DNA of 12,574 nt, taken from NCBI GenBank assembly GCA_002333145.1, contig DDBN01000012.1, positions 9,130 through 21,703 on the forward strand, written 5' to 3'. The stretch is from Moraxellaceae bacterium UBA2031. GTDB lineage: Bacteria > Pseudomonadota > Gammaproteobacteria > Pseudomonadales > Moraxellaceae. The stretch's first letter is position 1. Each line of letters begins with the position of its first letter. The translations under genes were made by a program, and so were the position numbers. A model generated the notes under the pieces. It saw nothing but the letters and a program-made list of their open reading frames with translations, was not told the DNA's origin and did not search any database. This document shows positions 1-6,791 of the stretch, piece after piece.

Positions 1-1277
1 GGGTAGCCAGCACTGAGTACCTCGTGCGCTAATTTTTTAAGATGTTGCTGTGTAAGCCGATTGGCATCCTTGGTGTAAATGCCGCCTGCAATATCCCTGC
101 TGGATTCTGTGGCGTGTAATCCAAACAGTCGTTTGCGTTCGACATCAGCCCGGATACGAATCAGGCCGCAATGATCCACCGGATATTGTGAGTGCGTGGT
201 CTTGCCTGAGCCGGATATACCGTGCGTCATGATGAGTGCGGTTTGACGAGGTTGTGTGTAGCTCAGCGCAAGTGCTAGATAGGCGTTGCACTGATCCAAT
301 ACGGATTGGCGTGCACTTCCTTCCAGTTGCGAAAGTCTCAGTGCGGCCACCTTGGCGCGAACCATTGCGCGATAGCAGAGATACCACGGCAGGAGATGCA
401 GGGATGCGTAATCACCCGTGTGTTCCAACCATTGGTTTAGTACATGCCAGCCAAGCTCTGGGCGACCTGACAGCTGCAGATCCATCACCAAAAATGCGAT
501 ATCGGATATCACGTCTATCCAACGCAGCGAGGCATTAAATTCAAGGGCATCGAAAAGTAGCGGTTTTCCTTCAAGCACGATGATATTGCCGAGATGCATA
601 TCACCATGACACTCGCGGACATGGTCGTTGGCTTTACGCTCTGCAAAGATAGGCTGTAGACGTGTAAAGGTGGATTGTGTCCATCGTTCGATAGCAGCAA
701 TGTCACTAAGTAATATGGGATCGTCAATTTTCTCGCGTAATTGCCGGAAATTCTGCTGAACCGGAGCGAGTACACTTTCGGGTGTCCCATACGGGCTGTC
801 ATGCGCGGCGATATCTGCTGTCGCATGAAAATCAGCAATGTGCCTCGCCAATAAATTAATTAACGCCAGTGCATCGGGTTGTGTTTCCAGAACCGCGGGT
901 AGCAACGCAGACTGCGAAAAACGGTGCATACGGATGGCATATTCCATGGTCGGCTGAGAATCATCATCCAGTGCCACGGGTGTGTTGCTAATACGTGTTA
1001 ATCCTTCATAAATTTCAGGTGCAGTGCGACGATTAATGCGCAGTTCGTCCTCGCAGGCACTAAAGCGTTTTTCCAAGGTACTGAAATCAAGAAAGCCGAA
1101 GTTCACTGGCTTCTTGATCTTATAAGCATAATCACCCGCTAGGATTACCCACGAAATGTGCGTTTCTATGCATTTGATATTGTCGGCAGCGTGCGGGAAT
1201 ACGTCGGCATGCATTAGGTCATCAGGCAGCTTCAAGGGTGTCTTAGCCTCGTTCTTGAATACAGAGAAAAACGACAC
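1..1277 (-). CDS. Partial APH-like kinase / P-loop ATPase fusion protein (C-terminus off window)
   Basis: About 425 codons read without a stop from 1277 to the left edge, where the gene is cut. The N-terminal half has the family signature IETHISWV...GDYAYKIKKPVNFGFLDF, then the phosphotransferase catalytic loop HGDMHLGN (about residues 224-231, at 608-585) and a following LFDALEFN, as in aminoglycoside/choline-kinase folds. The C-terminal half has a Walker A motif GISGSGKTT (about 353-361, near 221-195) followed by IRADVERKRLFG, typical of small-molecule kinases. This is the widespread 'bifunctional APH/AAA ATPase' family; its substrate is unknown and aminoglycoside resistance should not be assumed. 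The start is uncertain. GTG 1277 directly follows the metR stop. TTG 1235 would give an N-terminus closer to family length. ATG 1214 begins MHADVFPH and looks slightly short. The abutment with metR suggests co-transcription. Confidence 0.5.
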   Translation of the reverse strand, partial: MSFFSVFKNEAKTPLKLPDDLMHADVFPHAADNIKCIETHISWVILAGDYAYKIKKPVNFGFLDFSTLEKRFSACEDELRINRRTAPEIYEGLTRISNTPVALDDDSQPTMEYAIRMHRFSQSALLPAVLETQPDALALINLLARHIADFHATADIAAHDSPYGTPESVLAPVQQNFRQLREKIDDPILLSDIAAIERWTQSTFTRLQPIFAERKANDHVRECHGDMHLGNIIVLEGKPLLFDALEFNASLRWIDVISDIAFLVMDLQLSGRPELGWHVLNQWLEHTGDYASLHLLPWYLCYRAMVRAKVAALRLSQLEGSARQSVLDQCNAYLALALSYTQPRQTALIMTHGISGSGKTTHSQYPVDHCGLIRIRADVERKRLFGLHATESSRDIAGGIYTKDANRLTQQHLKKLAHEVLSAGY

Positions 1278-2216
1278 TCATGACTTCACAGGTCGAATTC
1301 CCGATAGGGTCGCTTCGCTGATAGTGCGTGCGGTCAGCAGAAAATCTTGCAAAAAAGCCAGCTCGGCATCTTCTTCACGAATGGCCGCATACAGCGTACG
1401 CCAGATACCTGGCTTGCCCAGCGTTAATGTTTTTACCCAGCCACGCTGTACATATTCTTGAGCGGCCCATGAGGGCAGGGCGCAAACGCCACGACCACTG
1501 GCCACCAGTTGCACCATCATCAGCGTCAGTTCACTGGTACGGAGACGAACAGGGCGCACTCCGGCGGGATGCAGAAAGTGAGTAAAGATATCGAGCCGAT
1601 CTTCATCCACAGGATAGGTAATCAGCGTTTCGCTGGCCACCGCTTCGGGCGCCACAAAATGCTCATTCGCCAGTGGATGTGACAGGCCCACGACGAGCAG
1701 GGCTTCATAATCAAACAGCGGCACAAAACTCAGATCACTGCGCTGTAAGTCCGGGTTTGAGGTGACCACCAGATCCAGCTCGCGTCGGGTCAATGCCTCT
1801 TGAGCATCGCCATGAAAGCCGCTGACAAAATCCAGCTCTACTTCTGGCCAGTCTTCACGGTAGCGGTTAAGCGCAGGCATTAGCCATTCAAAGCAGCTGT
1901 GGCACTCGATGGCCATTACCAGTCGACCGGCACGCCCCGTCTTTAGTTTGCCAATATCACGCTCAGCGGCACGAATGGCCGGTAATACCAGATCGGCCAG
2001 CTCCAGCAGGCGCTCACCAGCACGAGTGAAGCGGGGTGGGTAGGTCTTGCGGGCAAACATGCTCAGACCCAATCCTTCCTCAAGCCCCTTAAGCTGATGC
2101 GACAACGCAGACTGGGTGAGGTGCAGACGCTCGGCGGCCTCCGCCAGAGAGCCTGTATCGCGGATGGCGGCCAAGGTACGCAGATGGCGAATATCGATCA
2201 TGGGGTAAGTGCTCAT
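1278..2216 (-). CDS. metR: MetR, LysR-family regulator of methionine biosynthesis
   Basis: This 312-residue LysR-type regulator has an N-terminal winged helix-turn-helix (residues about 7-65, with TQSALSHQLKGLE as recognition helix) and a co-inducer-binding domain (about 95-300). Stretches such as IECHSCFEWLMPAL, LDLVVTSNPDL and ETLITYPVDEDRLDIFTHFLHPAGV match MetR as I know it from E. coli. MetR uses homocysteine as co-effector, activates metE and represses itself. The gene is divergent from metE, the standard arrangement. ATG 2216 is the upstream start; the in-frame ATG at 2201 (MIDIRHLRTL) aligns with the E. coli start and is equally plausible. Neither has a strong ribosome binding site. 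The stop TGA at 1280-1278 is followed immediately by the GTG of the next gene. Confidence 0.5.
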   Translation of the reverse strand: MSTYPMIDIRHLRTLAAIRDTGSLAEAAERLHLTQSALSHQLKGLEEGLGLSMFARKTYPPRFTRAGERLLELADLVLPAIRAAERDIGKLKTGRAGRLVMAIECHSCFEWLMPALNRYREDWPEVELDFVSGFHGDAQEALTRRELDLVVTSNPDLQRSDLSFVPLFDYEALLVVGLSHPLANEHFVAPEAVASETLITYPVDEDRLDIFTHFLHPAGVRPVRLRTSELTLMMVQLVASGRGVCALPSWAAQEYVQRGWVKTLTLGKPGIWRTLYAAIREEDAELAFLQDFLLTARTISEATLSGIRPVKS

Positions 2217-2228
2217 GAGTAAATTTCA
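2216..2228. promoter_or_regulatory. MetR-like box 1 (TGAG-N5-TTCA)
   Basis: TGAGTAAATTTCA differs by one base from the MetR consensus TGAA-N5-TTCA. It overlaps the ATG codon of the upstream metR start. Its centre (2222) lies about 64 bp before the inferred metE start point, the usual position of the recognition half-site of LysR-type activators. Function is inferred. Confidence 0.5.
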
Positions 2229-2236
2229 ATTCTGTT

Positions 2237-2265
2237 ATTAGATAATTGATTTTGATTCATGTAAA
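2237..2265 (-). promoter_or_regulatory. metR promoter (sigma70-like)
   Basis: On the minus strand a -35 TTTACA (2265-2260) is separated by exactly 17 bp from a -10 TCTAAT (2242-2237), each 5 of 6 to consensus. Transcription would start near 2230, about 14 bases before the upstream metR ATG. The spacer contains a MetR-like box, so bound MetR would occlude RNA polymerase, consistent with known MetR autorepression. Occupancy is inferred. Confidence 0.5.
2247..2259. promoter_or_regulatory. MetR-like box 2 (TGAT-N5-TTCA)
   Basis: TGATTTTGATTCA is one mismatch from TGAA-N5-TTCA. Its centre (2253) is 31 bp, about three helical turns, from box 1. It lies inside the spacer of the metR promoter and overlaps the candidate metE -35, the position of a LysR-type activation site. 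Function is inferred. Confidence 0.5.
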
Positions 2266-2301
2266 GCGTTCTGCACAATGAGCGCCATTCACGTAAGGGA
2301 G
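2252..2301 (+). promoter_or_regulatory. Candidate metE promoter and ribosome binding site
   Basis: A weak -35 TTGATT (2252-2257) lies 16 bp before CACAAT (2274-2279); both match consensus at 4 of 6, as expected of an activator-dependent promoter. The leader would be only about 23 bases, too short for a cobalamin or SAM riboswitch. AAGGGAG (2295-2301), 7 bases before ATG 2309, is a strong ribosome binding site and fixes the metE start. Confidence 0.5.
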
Positions 2302-2308
2302 CGAAATC

Positions 2309-4693
2309 ATGAAGGCGCATATCGTTGGTTTTCCACGCATTGGTGCAGATCGAGAGCTGAAAAAGGCTTTGGAATCTTACTGGGCTGGCCGCAGCACTCA
2401 GATTGAGCTTGAGACGGCCGGCCGAGAGTTGAGGTCTCGGCATTGGGCACAACAGGCAGAGGCTGGGCTGGATCTGGTGACTGTGGGTGATTTTGCCTTC
2501 TATGACCAAGTGCTCGCCACATCGGCTTTGTTGGGAGTGGTGCCGGAGCGCTTCGGCCCTGTAGCGGGTGAAGTTGATCTAGACACGCAGTTTCGCATGG
2601 CGCGTGGTCGTGCCCCGAGCGGTGCCGATACCGTAGCCCAAGAGATGACAAAGTGGTTCGACACGAACTACCACTACCTTGTTCCTGAGCTGACAGCGGA
2701 TCAGGCATTTCGTCTTGGCAGCAACCGTTTATTTTCTGAAGTCAGCGAAGCTCAAGCACTGGGACACAAGGTAAAGGTCGTCGTGGTTGGGCCACTTAGC
2801 TATTTGTGGCTGTCAAAGTGTGCAGGGGCGGAATTTTCAAAACTGGATTTACTGCCACAATTGCTCCCGGTTTATGCCGAAGTATTTACGCGTCTTGCAC
2901 AACTTGGAGTGGAGTGGGTGCAGGTAGATGAACCAATTCTGTCGCTGGACTTGCCTGTGGCATGGCAGGCTGCATTTGAGTTTGCCTACAACCGCTTGCA
3001 GCGCCGTGACATTAATATTCTGATCGCTAATTATTTTGGCCCGTTGGCAGATAATCTCTGGCTGGCCTGTCATCTTCCAGTAGCAGGGCTGCATATCGAT
3101 GTGACACGTTCTGGCACGGAGTGGCAGCAAGTAGTGGATCGCTTACCTGAGTACAAGGTGCTATCACTCGGTGTTATTGATGGTCGTAATATCTGGCGTG
3201 CTAATTTGCGTGAAAAGCTGCACATCCTTAAGGAAGCGCAAGCACGGCTCGGAAACAGGCTTTGGGTATCCAGCAGTTGCTCGCTGCAGCATGTGCCGGT
3301 AGACCTGACGAAGGAGCGGAGTCTCACTACAGAGTTACGTTCGTGGTTGTCATTTGCAGTGCAGAAACTGGACGAGGTGGCCGTACTCAAAGGTGCATTA
3401 CAGAAACCAGATGACGCGCACGTTATCGCTGCGCTGCGCGGAGCAGACCTTGCTGTAGCCGCTCGCAAGGAGGCCACTGCATGGAAAAATCCGCGGGTAC
3501 AACAGCGCGTAAATGAGCTTTCTGCCGATGATGCAGATCGCACCAGTCCTTATCCTGAGCGTGCAAAGTGTCAGGCAGACGCACTGCAATTACCATTATT
3601 GCCCACCACAACAATTGGATCATTTCCGCAGACAGCTGAGATTCGCCGAGTGCGTGCCGATTACAAGGCCGGCAATCTCACTGCGGTAGATTATGAACAG
3701 GCAATGAAGGCAGAAATTGATTATGCAGTCCGTGAGCAGGAGGCTCTGGGGATTGACGTACTGGTTCATGGTGAGGCTGAACGTAACGACATGGTGGAGT
3801 ATTTTGGTGAACAGTTAGCCGGTTTTGCGTTTACGCAGAATGGTTGGGTGCAGAGTTATGGCAGCCGTTGCGTTAAGCCGCCTGTAATTGTTGGTGATGT
3901 TAGTCGCCCCCATGCGATGACAGTAAAGTGGGCTGAATATGGACAGTCACTTACGCAACGCTACATGAAGGGGATGCTGACGGGTCCTGTCACTATTCTC
4001 TGTTGGTCCTTCGTCCGCGACGATGTGCCGCGTGAAGCCGTTGCGCTGCAATTGGCACTGGCCGTACGCGATGAAGTGTGTGATCTCGAGCGTGCGGGTA
4101 TTCGTATTGTTCAGGTGGATGAGCCAGCATTCCGTGAAGGACTGCCGTTACGTAAGCGTGATCAGGTAGATTACTGGCGCTGGGCCGTACGGGCATTCCG
4201 TGTATCGACGTGTGGGGTAAGTGATGCTACCCAGATCCACACGCACATGTGCTACTCGGAGTTCAACGACTGTATCGAGCATATTGCAGCCATGGATGCG
4301 GACGTTATCACTATCGAGACAGCGCGTTCGGCAATGGAATTGTTGGGTGCATTCGAAGAGTTTGATTACCCCAATGCCATTGGCCCCGGTGTATATGACA
4401 TTCACTCACCGCGAGTGCCAACGGTAGATGCCATGGTGCATCTGTTGCGTTCTGCAGCATCAAGGATTCCAGTTGAGCGTCTCTGGGTGAACCCTGATTG
4501 TGGGTTGAAGACGCGCGGTTGGCAGGAGACCCGTGAAGCCTTAGCTATCATGGTAAGAGCAGCGCAGATTGTTCGGGAGCAGCCAACCCTAGCGTTCCAG
4601 CCGTCGCCGGCAAGCGTTGTTGCTAATGGTATTGCTACTGTAGTGGCAGGAGGAGCGCATCACCCTGGGTGCTGTACCGTAGAATCTGCCTGA
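2309..4693 (+). CDS. metE: MetE, cobalamin-independent methionine synthase
   Basis: This cytosolic enzyme transfers a methyl group from 5-methyltetrahydrofolate (polyglutamate) to homocysteine, the last step of methionine synthesis. At 794 residues it has both TIM barrels: an N-terminal one beginning VGFPRIGADRELKKALESYW and a catalytic C-terminal one beginning PTTTIGSFPQT. The four zinc ligands are visible as His646 and Cys648 (HTHMCYSEF), Glu670 (TIETARS) and Cys731 (NPDCGLKTR). Their spacing equals that of E. coli His641/Cys643/Glu665/Cys726. The protein is about 40 residues longer than E. coli MetE because of a C-terminal tail after VRAAQ; the tail ends GGAHHPGCCTVESA and looks unstructured apart from a His-His/Cys-Cys cluster. 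Expression is probably MetR-driven from the divergent spacer. The next gene starts 240 bp downstream, so metE is probably monocistronic. Confidence 0.5.
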   Translation: MKAHIVGFPRIGADRELKKALESYWAGRSTQIELETAGRELRSRHWAQQAEAGLDLVTVGDFAFYDQVLATSALLGVVPERFGPVAGEVDLDTQFRMARGRAPSGADTVAQEMTKWFDTNYHYLVPELTADQAFRLGSNRLFSEVSEAQALGHKVKVVVVGPLSYLWLSKCAGAEFSKLDLLPQLLPVYAEVFTRLAQLGVEWVQVDEPILSLDLPVAWQAAFEFAYNRLQRRDINILIANYFGPLADNLWLACHLPVAGLHIDVTRSGTEWQQVVDRLPEYKVLSLGVIDGRNIWRANLREKLHILKEAQARLGNRLWVSSSCSLQHVPVDLTKERSLTTELRSWLSFAVQKLDEVAVLKGALQKPDDAHVIAALRGADLAVAARKEATAWKNPRVQQRVNELSADDADRTSPYPERAKCQADALQLPLLPTTTIGSFPQTAEIRRVRADYKAGNLTAVDYEQAMKAEIDYAVREQEALGIDVLVHGEAERNDMVEYFGEQLAGFAFTQNGWVQSYGSRCVKPPVIVGDVSRPHAMTVKWAEYGQSLTQRYMKGMLTGPVTILCWSFVRDDVPREAVALQLALAVRDEVCDLERAGIRIVQVDEPAFREGLPLRKRDQVDYWRWAVRAFRVSTCGVSDATQIHTHMCYSEFNDCIEHIAAMDADVITIETARSAMELLGAFEEFDYPNAIGPGVYDIHSPRVPTVDAMVHLLRSAASRIPVERLWVNPDCGLKTRGWQETREALAIMVRAAQIVREQPTLAFQPSPASVVANGIATVVAGGAHHPGCCTVESA

Positions 4694-4933
4694 GCGCTAG
4701 ATGGAGAGTGAAGATCAAATATGGCCTTCACGTTGCCTTGCAGTAGTCCCCCCCCCCAATTGAGGGGGAGGCATTGCTGTTTGGAATGTAAAAGTGACAA
4801 GTGGCAAGCCATACTGACGAATGTCGAGCTGTATGAGCGCAGTTAAAACAGCCATGATCTAAAGTGAATGCGTGTGTAAGATATTGCCCATTCATGAGCG
4901 TCGCAAAGACGTAATCGGTTATGGTGGAGTGCC
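4694..4933. other. Intergenic region metE - diguanylate cyclase
   Basis: These 240 bp hold no convincing gene. Visible structures are an inverted repeat GTGAAG/CTTCAC (4708-4713 and 4726-4731, 12-base loop) and a C10/G5 hairpin just downstream. Neither is followed by a U-run, so no good intrinsic terminator for metE is apparent. TAAGAT at 4877-4882 is a possible but weak -10 for the cyclase without a good -35. GGTGGAG at 4923-4929, 4 bases before the ATG, is the ribosome binding site. I see no c-di-GMP riboswitch fold by eye. Confidence 0.5.
4748..4771. repeat. C10 homopolymer with G-C hairpin
   Basis: Ten consecutive C residues (4748-4757) are followed by AATTGA and then GGGGGAGG. C4753-4757 can pair with G4764-4768 across a 6-base loop, and C4751-4752 with G4770-4771 past a bulged A. 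It is the longest homopolymer I noticed in the window and is prone to slippage or sequencing error. Confidence 0.5.
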
Positions 4934-6184
4934 ATGGGGCAAAATAAACAAGGATGGAGCGCCGATGAGCTGCCGAGTCAGCCATCATGGCGTCTTGTTT
5001 TTGAAGAAAAGTTTGAGGCTAGCTATCAAGTAGACCATTGTCAGCGTGCAGTCGCTGCCTTTCGGCATAGTTCATTTTTCATTTTTATGATTTATGTGAT
5101 GCTCAGCTCGGGTATTTATATTTTTATCCCAGCAGATGACGTATCTCGGTGGTTTGCGCTTTATGGCTGGGTTGGTCTCATTATCTTTGGCGCAGGGCTT
5201 CTGTCGCATATCCATCGGCTGGATAGCAAATTTTCATTGTATGCCGGGCTAGGGAGTTGTGCCGCAGTCGCTCTTTCCGTGGCAGTGACAGGTGTAGTGG
5301 TGGACTCGGCGGCTGGGCAATTAACCCAAGTCGCCATCATTTACGCCATTGTCATCATTTATACGGTCGTTGGCCTGACGTTCTTTCAGGCAACTGCCGC
5401 AGGCTGGATAGGCGGTGCATTGGGGTTGGTGCTGGTGTGGAGTATTAACGGTACTGTTAACTGGGATCTACTGCATCGCACTTATACTGGCGGCAGTTTG
5501 CTTGGCATGTTTATCGCTTATTTTGCTGAGCGCCGTGATCGTGAACTTTTTATTCAAAAAGCACTTCTGCATGACGCACGGAGCAGGGCAGAAACGTATG
5601 CCAATAAAGTTGATCTACTGTCGCGCCAAGATGCCCTGACGGAATTGGCTAATCGTCGCCATTTCGATGATGCAATGAGTCAAGAGTGGCGTCGTGCCGC
5701 CAGAAGTGGGCAGTCAATGGCCGTTCTTATGATGGATGTTGACCATTTCAAGCACTACAACGACACATTGGGACACGTTCAAGGTGATGGTTGTCTGCGA
5801 GCAATCGCGGACATTATCGGCAAGCAGGCGCGCCGCCCCGGTGATTTGGCTGTACGTTATGGCGGAGAGGAGTTTCTTTTGCTGTTTCCCGCTACTGATC
5901 GTGAGATGGCCTGTAGGCATGCCGAAAAACTGATTCAGGCAATTCGACACGCCGAAATTCCTCAGGCACCGGGGCTTGCTCGTGAGCACGTATCGATCAG
6001 CATAGGGGTGGCTGTAACTATCCCCGGGATCGGTATGGTGAACTCGGAAGAGCTGGTTTGTGCGGCAGATGATGCCTTGTACGAGGCAAAAAATGCCGGA
6101 CGTGATGGCTGGCGTTTTGCCGCTGGTATTGATCCCGCTAGCAGTCATCACGACGCCATTCCAAACCAGAAAGGCACCGTGTGA
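4934..6184 (+). CDS. Membrane-anchored diguanylate cyclase (GGDEF domain)
   Basis: This 416-residue protein is predicted to make cyclic di-GMP from two GTP at the inner membrane. The N-terminal region has about six hydrophobic segments (roughly 47-65, 74-91, 101-122, 131-150, 153-170, 185-197). A short helical linker (about 198-220) leads to a GGDEF domain opening DALTELANRRHF (223-234). Catalytic features are MMDVDHFKHYND (metal-binding Asp248) and the active-site motif GGEEF (310-314). The product-inhibition site RPGD (301-304) sits the canonical five residues before it, so the enzyme looks active and feedback-inhibited. There is no EAL domain. The membrane part is a sensor of unknown ligand, which I cannot assign to a named MASE family. 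The start ATG 4934 has GGTGGAG upstream. The gene ends 4 bp from the convergent DUF3299 gene. Confidence 0.5.
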   Translation: MGQNKQGWSADELPSQPSWRLVFEEKFEASYQVDHCQRAVAAFRHSSFFIFMIYVMLSSGIYIFIPADDVSRWFALYGWVGLIIFGAGLLSHIHRLDSKFSLYAGLGSCAAVALSVAVTGVVVDSAAGQLTQVAIIYAIVIIYTVVGLTFFQATAAGWIGGALGLVLVWSINGTVNWDLLHRTYTGGSLLGMFIAYFAERRDRELFIQKALLHDARSRAETYANKVDLLSRQDALTELANRRHFDDAMSQEWRRAARSGQSMAVLMMDVDHFKHYNDTLGHVQGDGCLRAIADIIGKQARRPGDLAVRYGGEEFLLLFPATDREMACRHAEKLIQAIRHAEIPQAPGLAREHVSISIGVAVTIPGIGMVNSEELVCAADDALYEAKNAGRDGWRFAAGIDPASSHHDAIPNQKGTV

Positions 6185-6188
6185 TCAA

Positions 6189-6791
6189 TCAAGGCCGTGT
6201 GTAGGCATCAATCGCTGTTCCCTGAAGCGTGTAAAGCGACTCGGCAAGCTCACTCTGCATGGTTTCTACTTTGAGCGTGCCGGTTATCCAAAATGGCTCA
6301 TACAGGGCCTGCATCGAAAAACCGGTAGGATATCGCACGTATATAATCTGGTTGGGCGGTGGCGGCGGCACGTGGATACAAGCGCCAAAATAGGGAACCA
6401 GGAAAAAGCTGGTGATGGCGCCTTTCGAGTTGTAATCCACCGGCACGATATAGCCCGGAATTTTTATTTTTTTGTTGTGCCAGGTTTTCACCGGATAGTA
6501 GACGGGGCTTTCACGACCACCATCACGTCCACCCTCAAGGGCATTAAAAACATCATCGCTGCTCAATGGATTGCCGCGGGGGCGCTCTTGCCCCTTGCTG
6601 TGATCGACGTTGCCCGGAGTGATCAGCTTTGCCCGTTCGTTATCGGGTACTAGATGCGGCCAGCCCAGCGTGGTTACGCCTTTGCTTGCCAAAGTCATGG
6701 GGGCTTTCTTTTCAGCGGCCATCAATGGTGCGGTCATGCCAAGTGCGGGCAAGAGAAGGAAGACGAATAGTTTTTTCATGGTAATTCTCAT
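6189..6791 (-). CDS. DUF3299 periplasmic protein, last gene of ZrgA-ABC operon
   Basis: This protein of 200 residues has a signal peptide (MKKLFVFLLLPALGMTAPLMA, cleavage after about residue 25) and is therefore exported. The family hallmark is clear: KIPGYIVPVDY, then FFLVPYFGACIHVPPPPPNQ (about 129-148) with one Cys and one His beside the polyproline run. DUF3299 proteins have no established biochemical role to my knowledge. They recur next to MacB-type ABC genes and ZrgA, which suggests a periplasmic partner in metal handling. ATG 6791 overlaps the permease stop by one base (TAATG), arguing for translational coupling. The in-frame ATG at 6779, preceded by GAGA, gives a more usual signal peptide. 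Either start is possible, and the mature protein is the same. Confidence 0.5.
   Translation of the reverse strand: MRITMKKLFVFLLLPALGMTAPLMAAEKKAPMTLASKGVTTLGWPHLVPDNERAKLITPGNVDHSKGQERPRGNPLSSDDVFNALEGGRDGGRESPVYYPVKTWHNKKIKIPGYIVPVDYNSKGAITSFFLVPYFGACIHVPPPPPNQIIYVRYPTGFSMQALYEPFWITGTLKVETMQSELAESLYTLQGTAIDAYTRP

Noticed and set aside
1..1277. Aminoglycoside resistance gene
   Set aside because: The catalytic loop is APH-like, but the fused P-loop kinase domain and the IETHISWV/GDYAYK signature define a chromosomal family of unknown substrate.
2217..2308. Cobalamin or SAM riboswitch, or MetJ box, before metE
   Set aside because: The leader is about 23 bases and no AGACGTCT-like repeat is present.
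2307..2708. 133-codon open frame antisense to the 5' part of metE
   Set aside because: It lies wholly within the strongly supported metE frame, and its translation is low-complexity Pro/Gln/Arg without family resemblance.
4728..4988. 86-codon minus-strand frame across the metE - cyclase spacer
   Set aside because: It overlaps the cyclase start, runs through the C10 tract, and shows no domain or ribosome binding site.
5714..6151. 145-codon open frame antisense to the GGDEF domain
   Set aside because: It is a shadow of the conserved cyclase frame with no independent evidence of coding.
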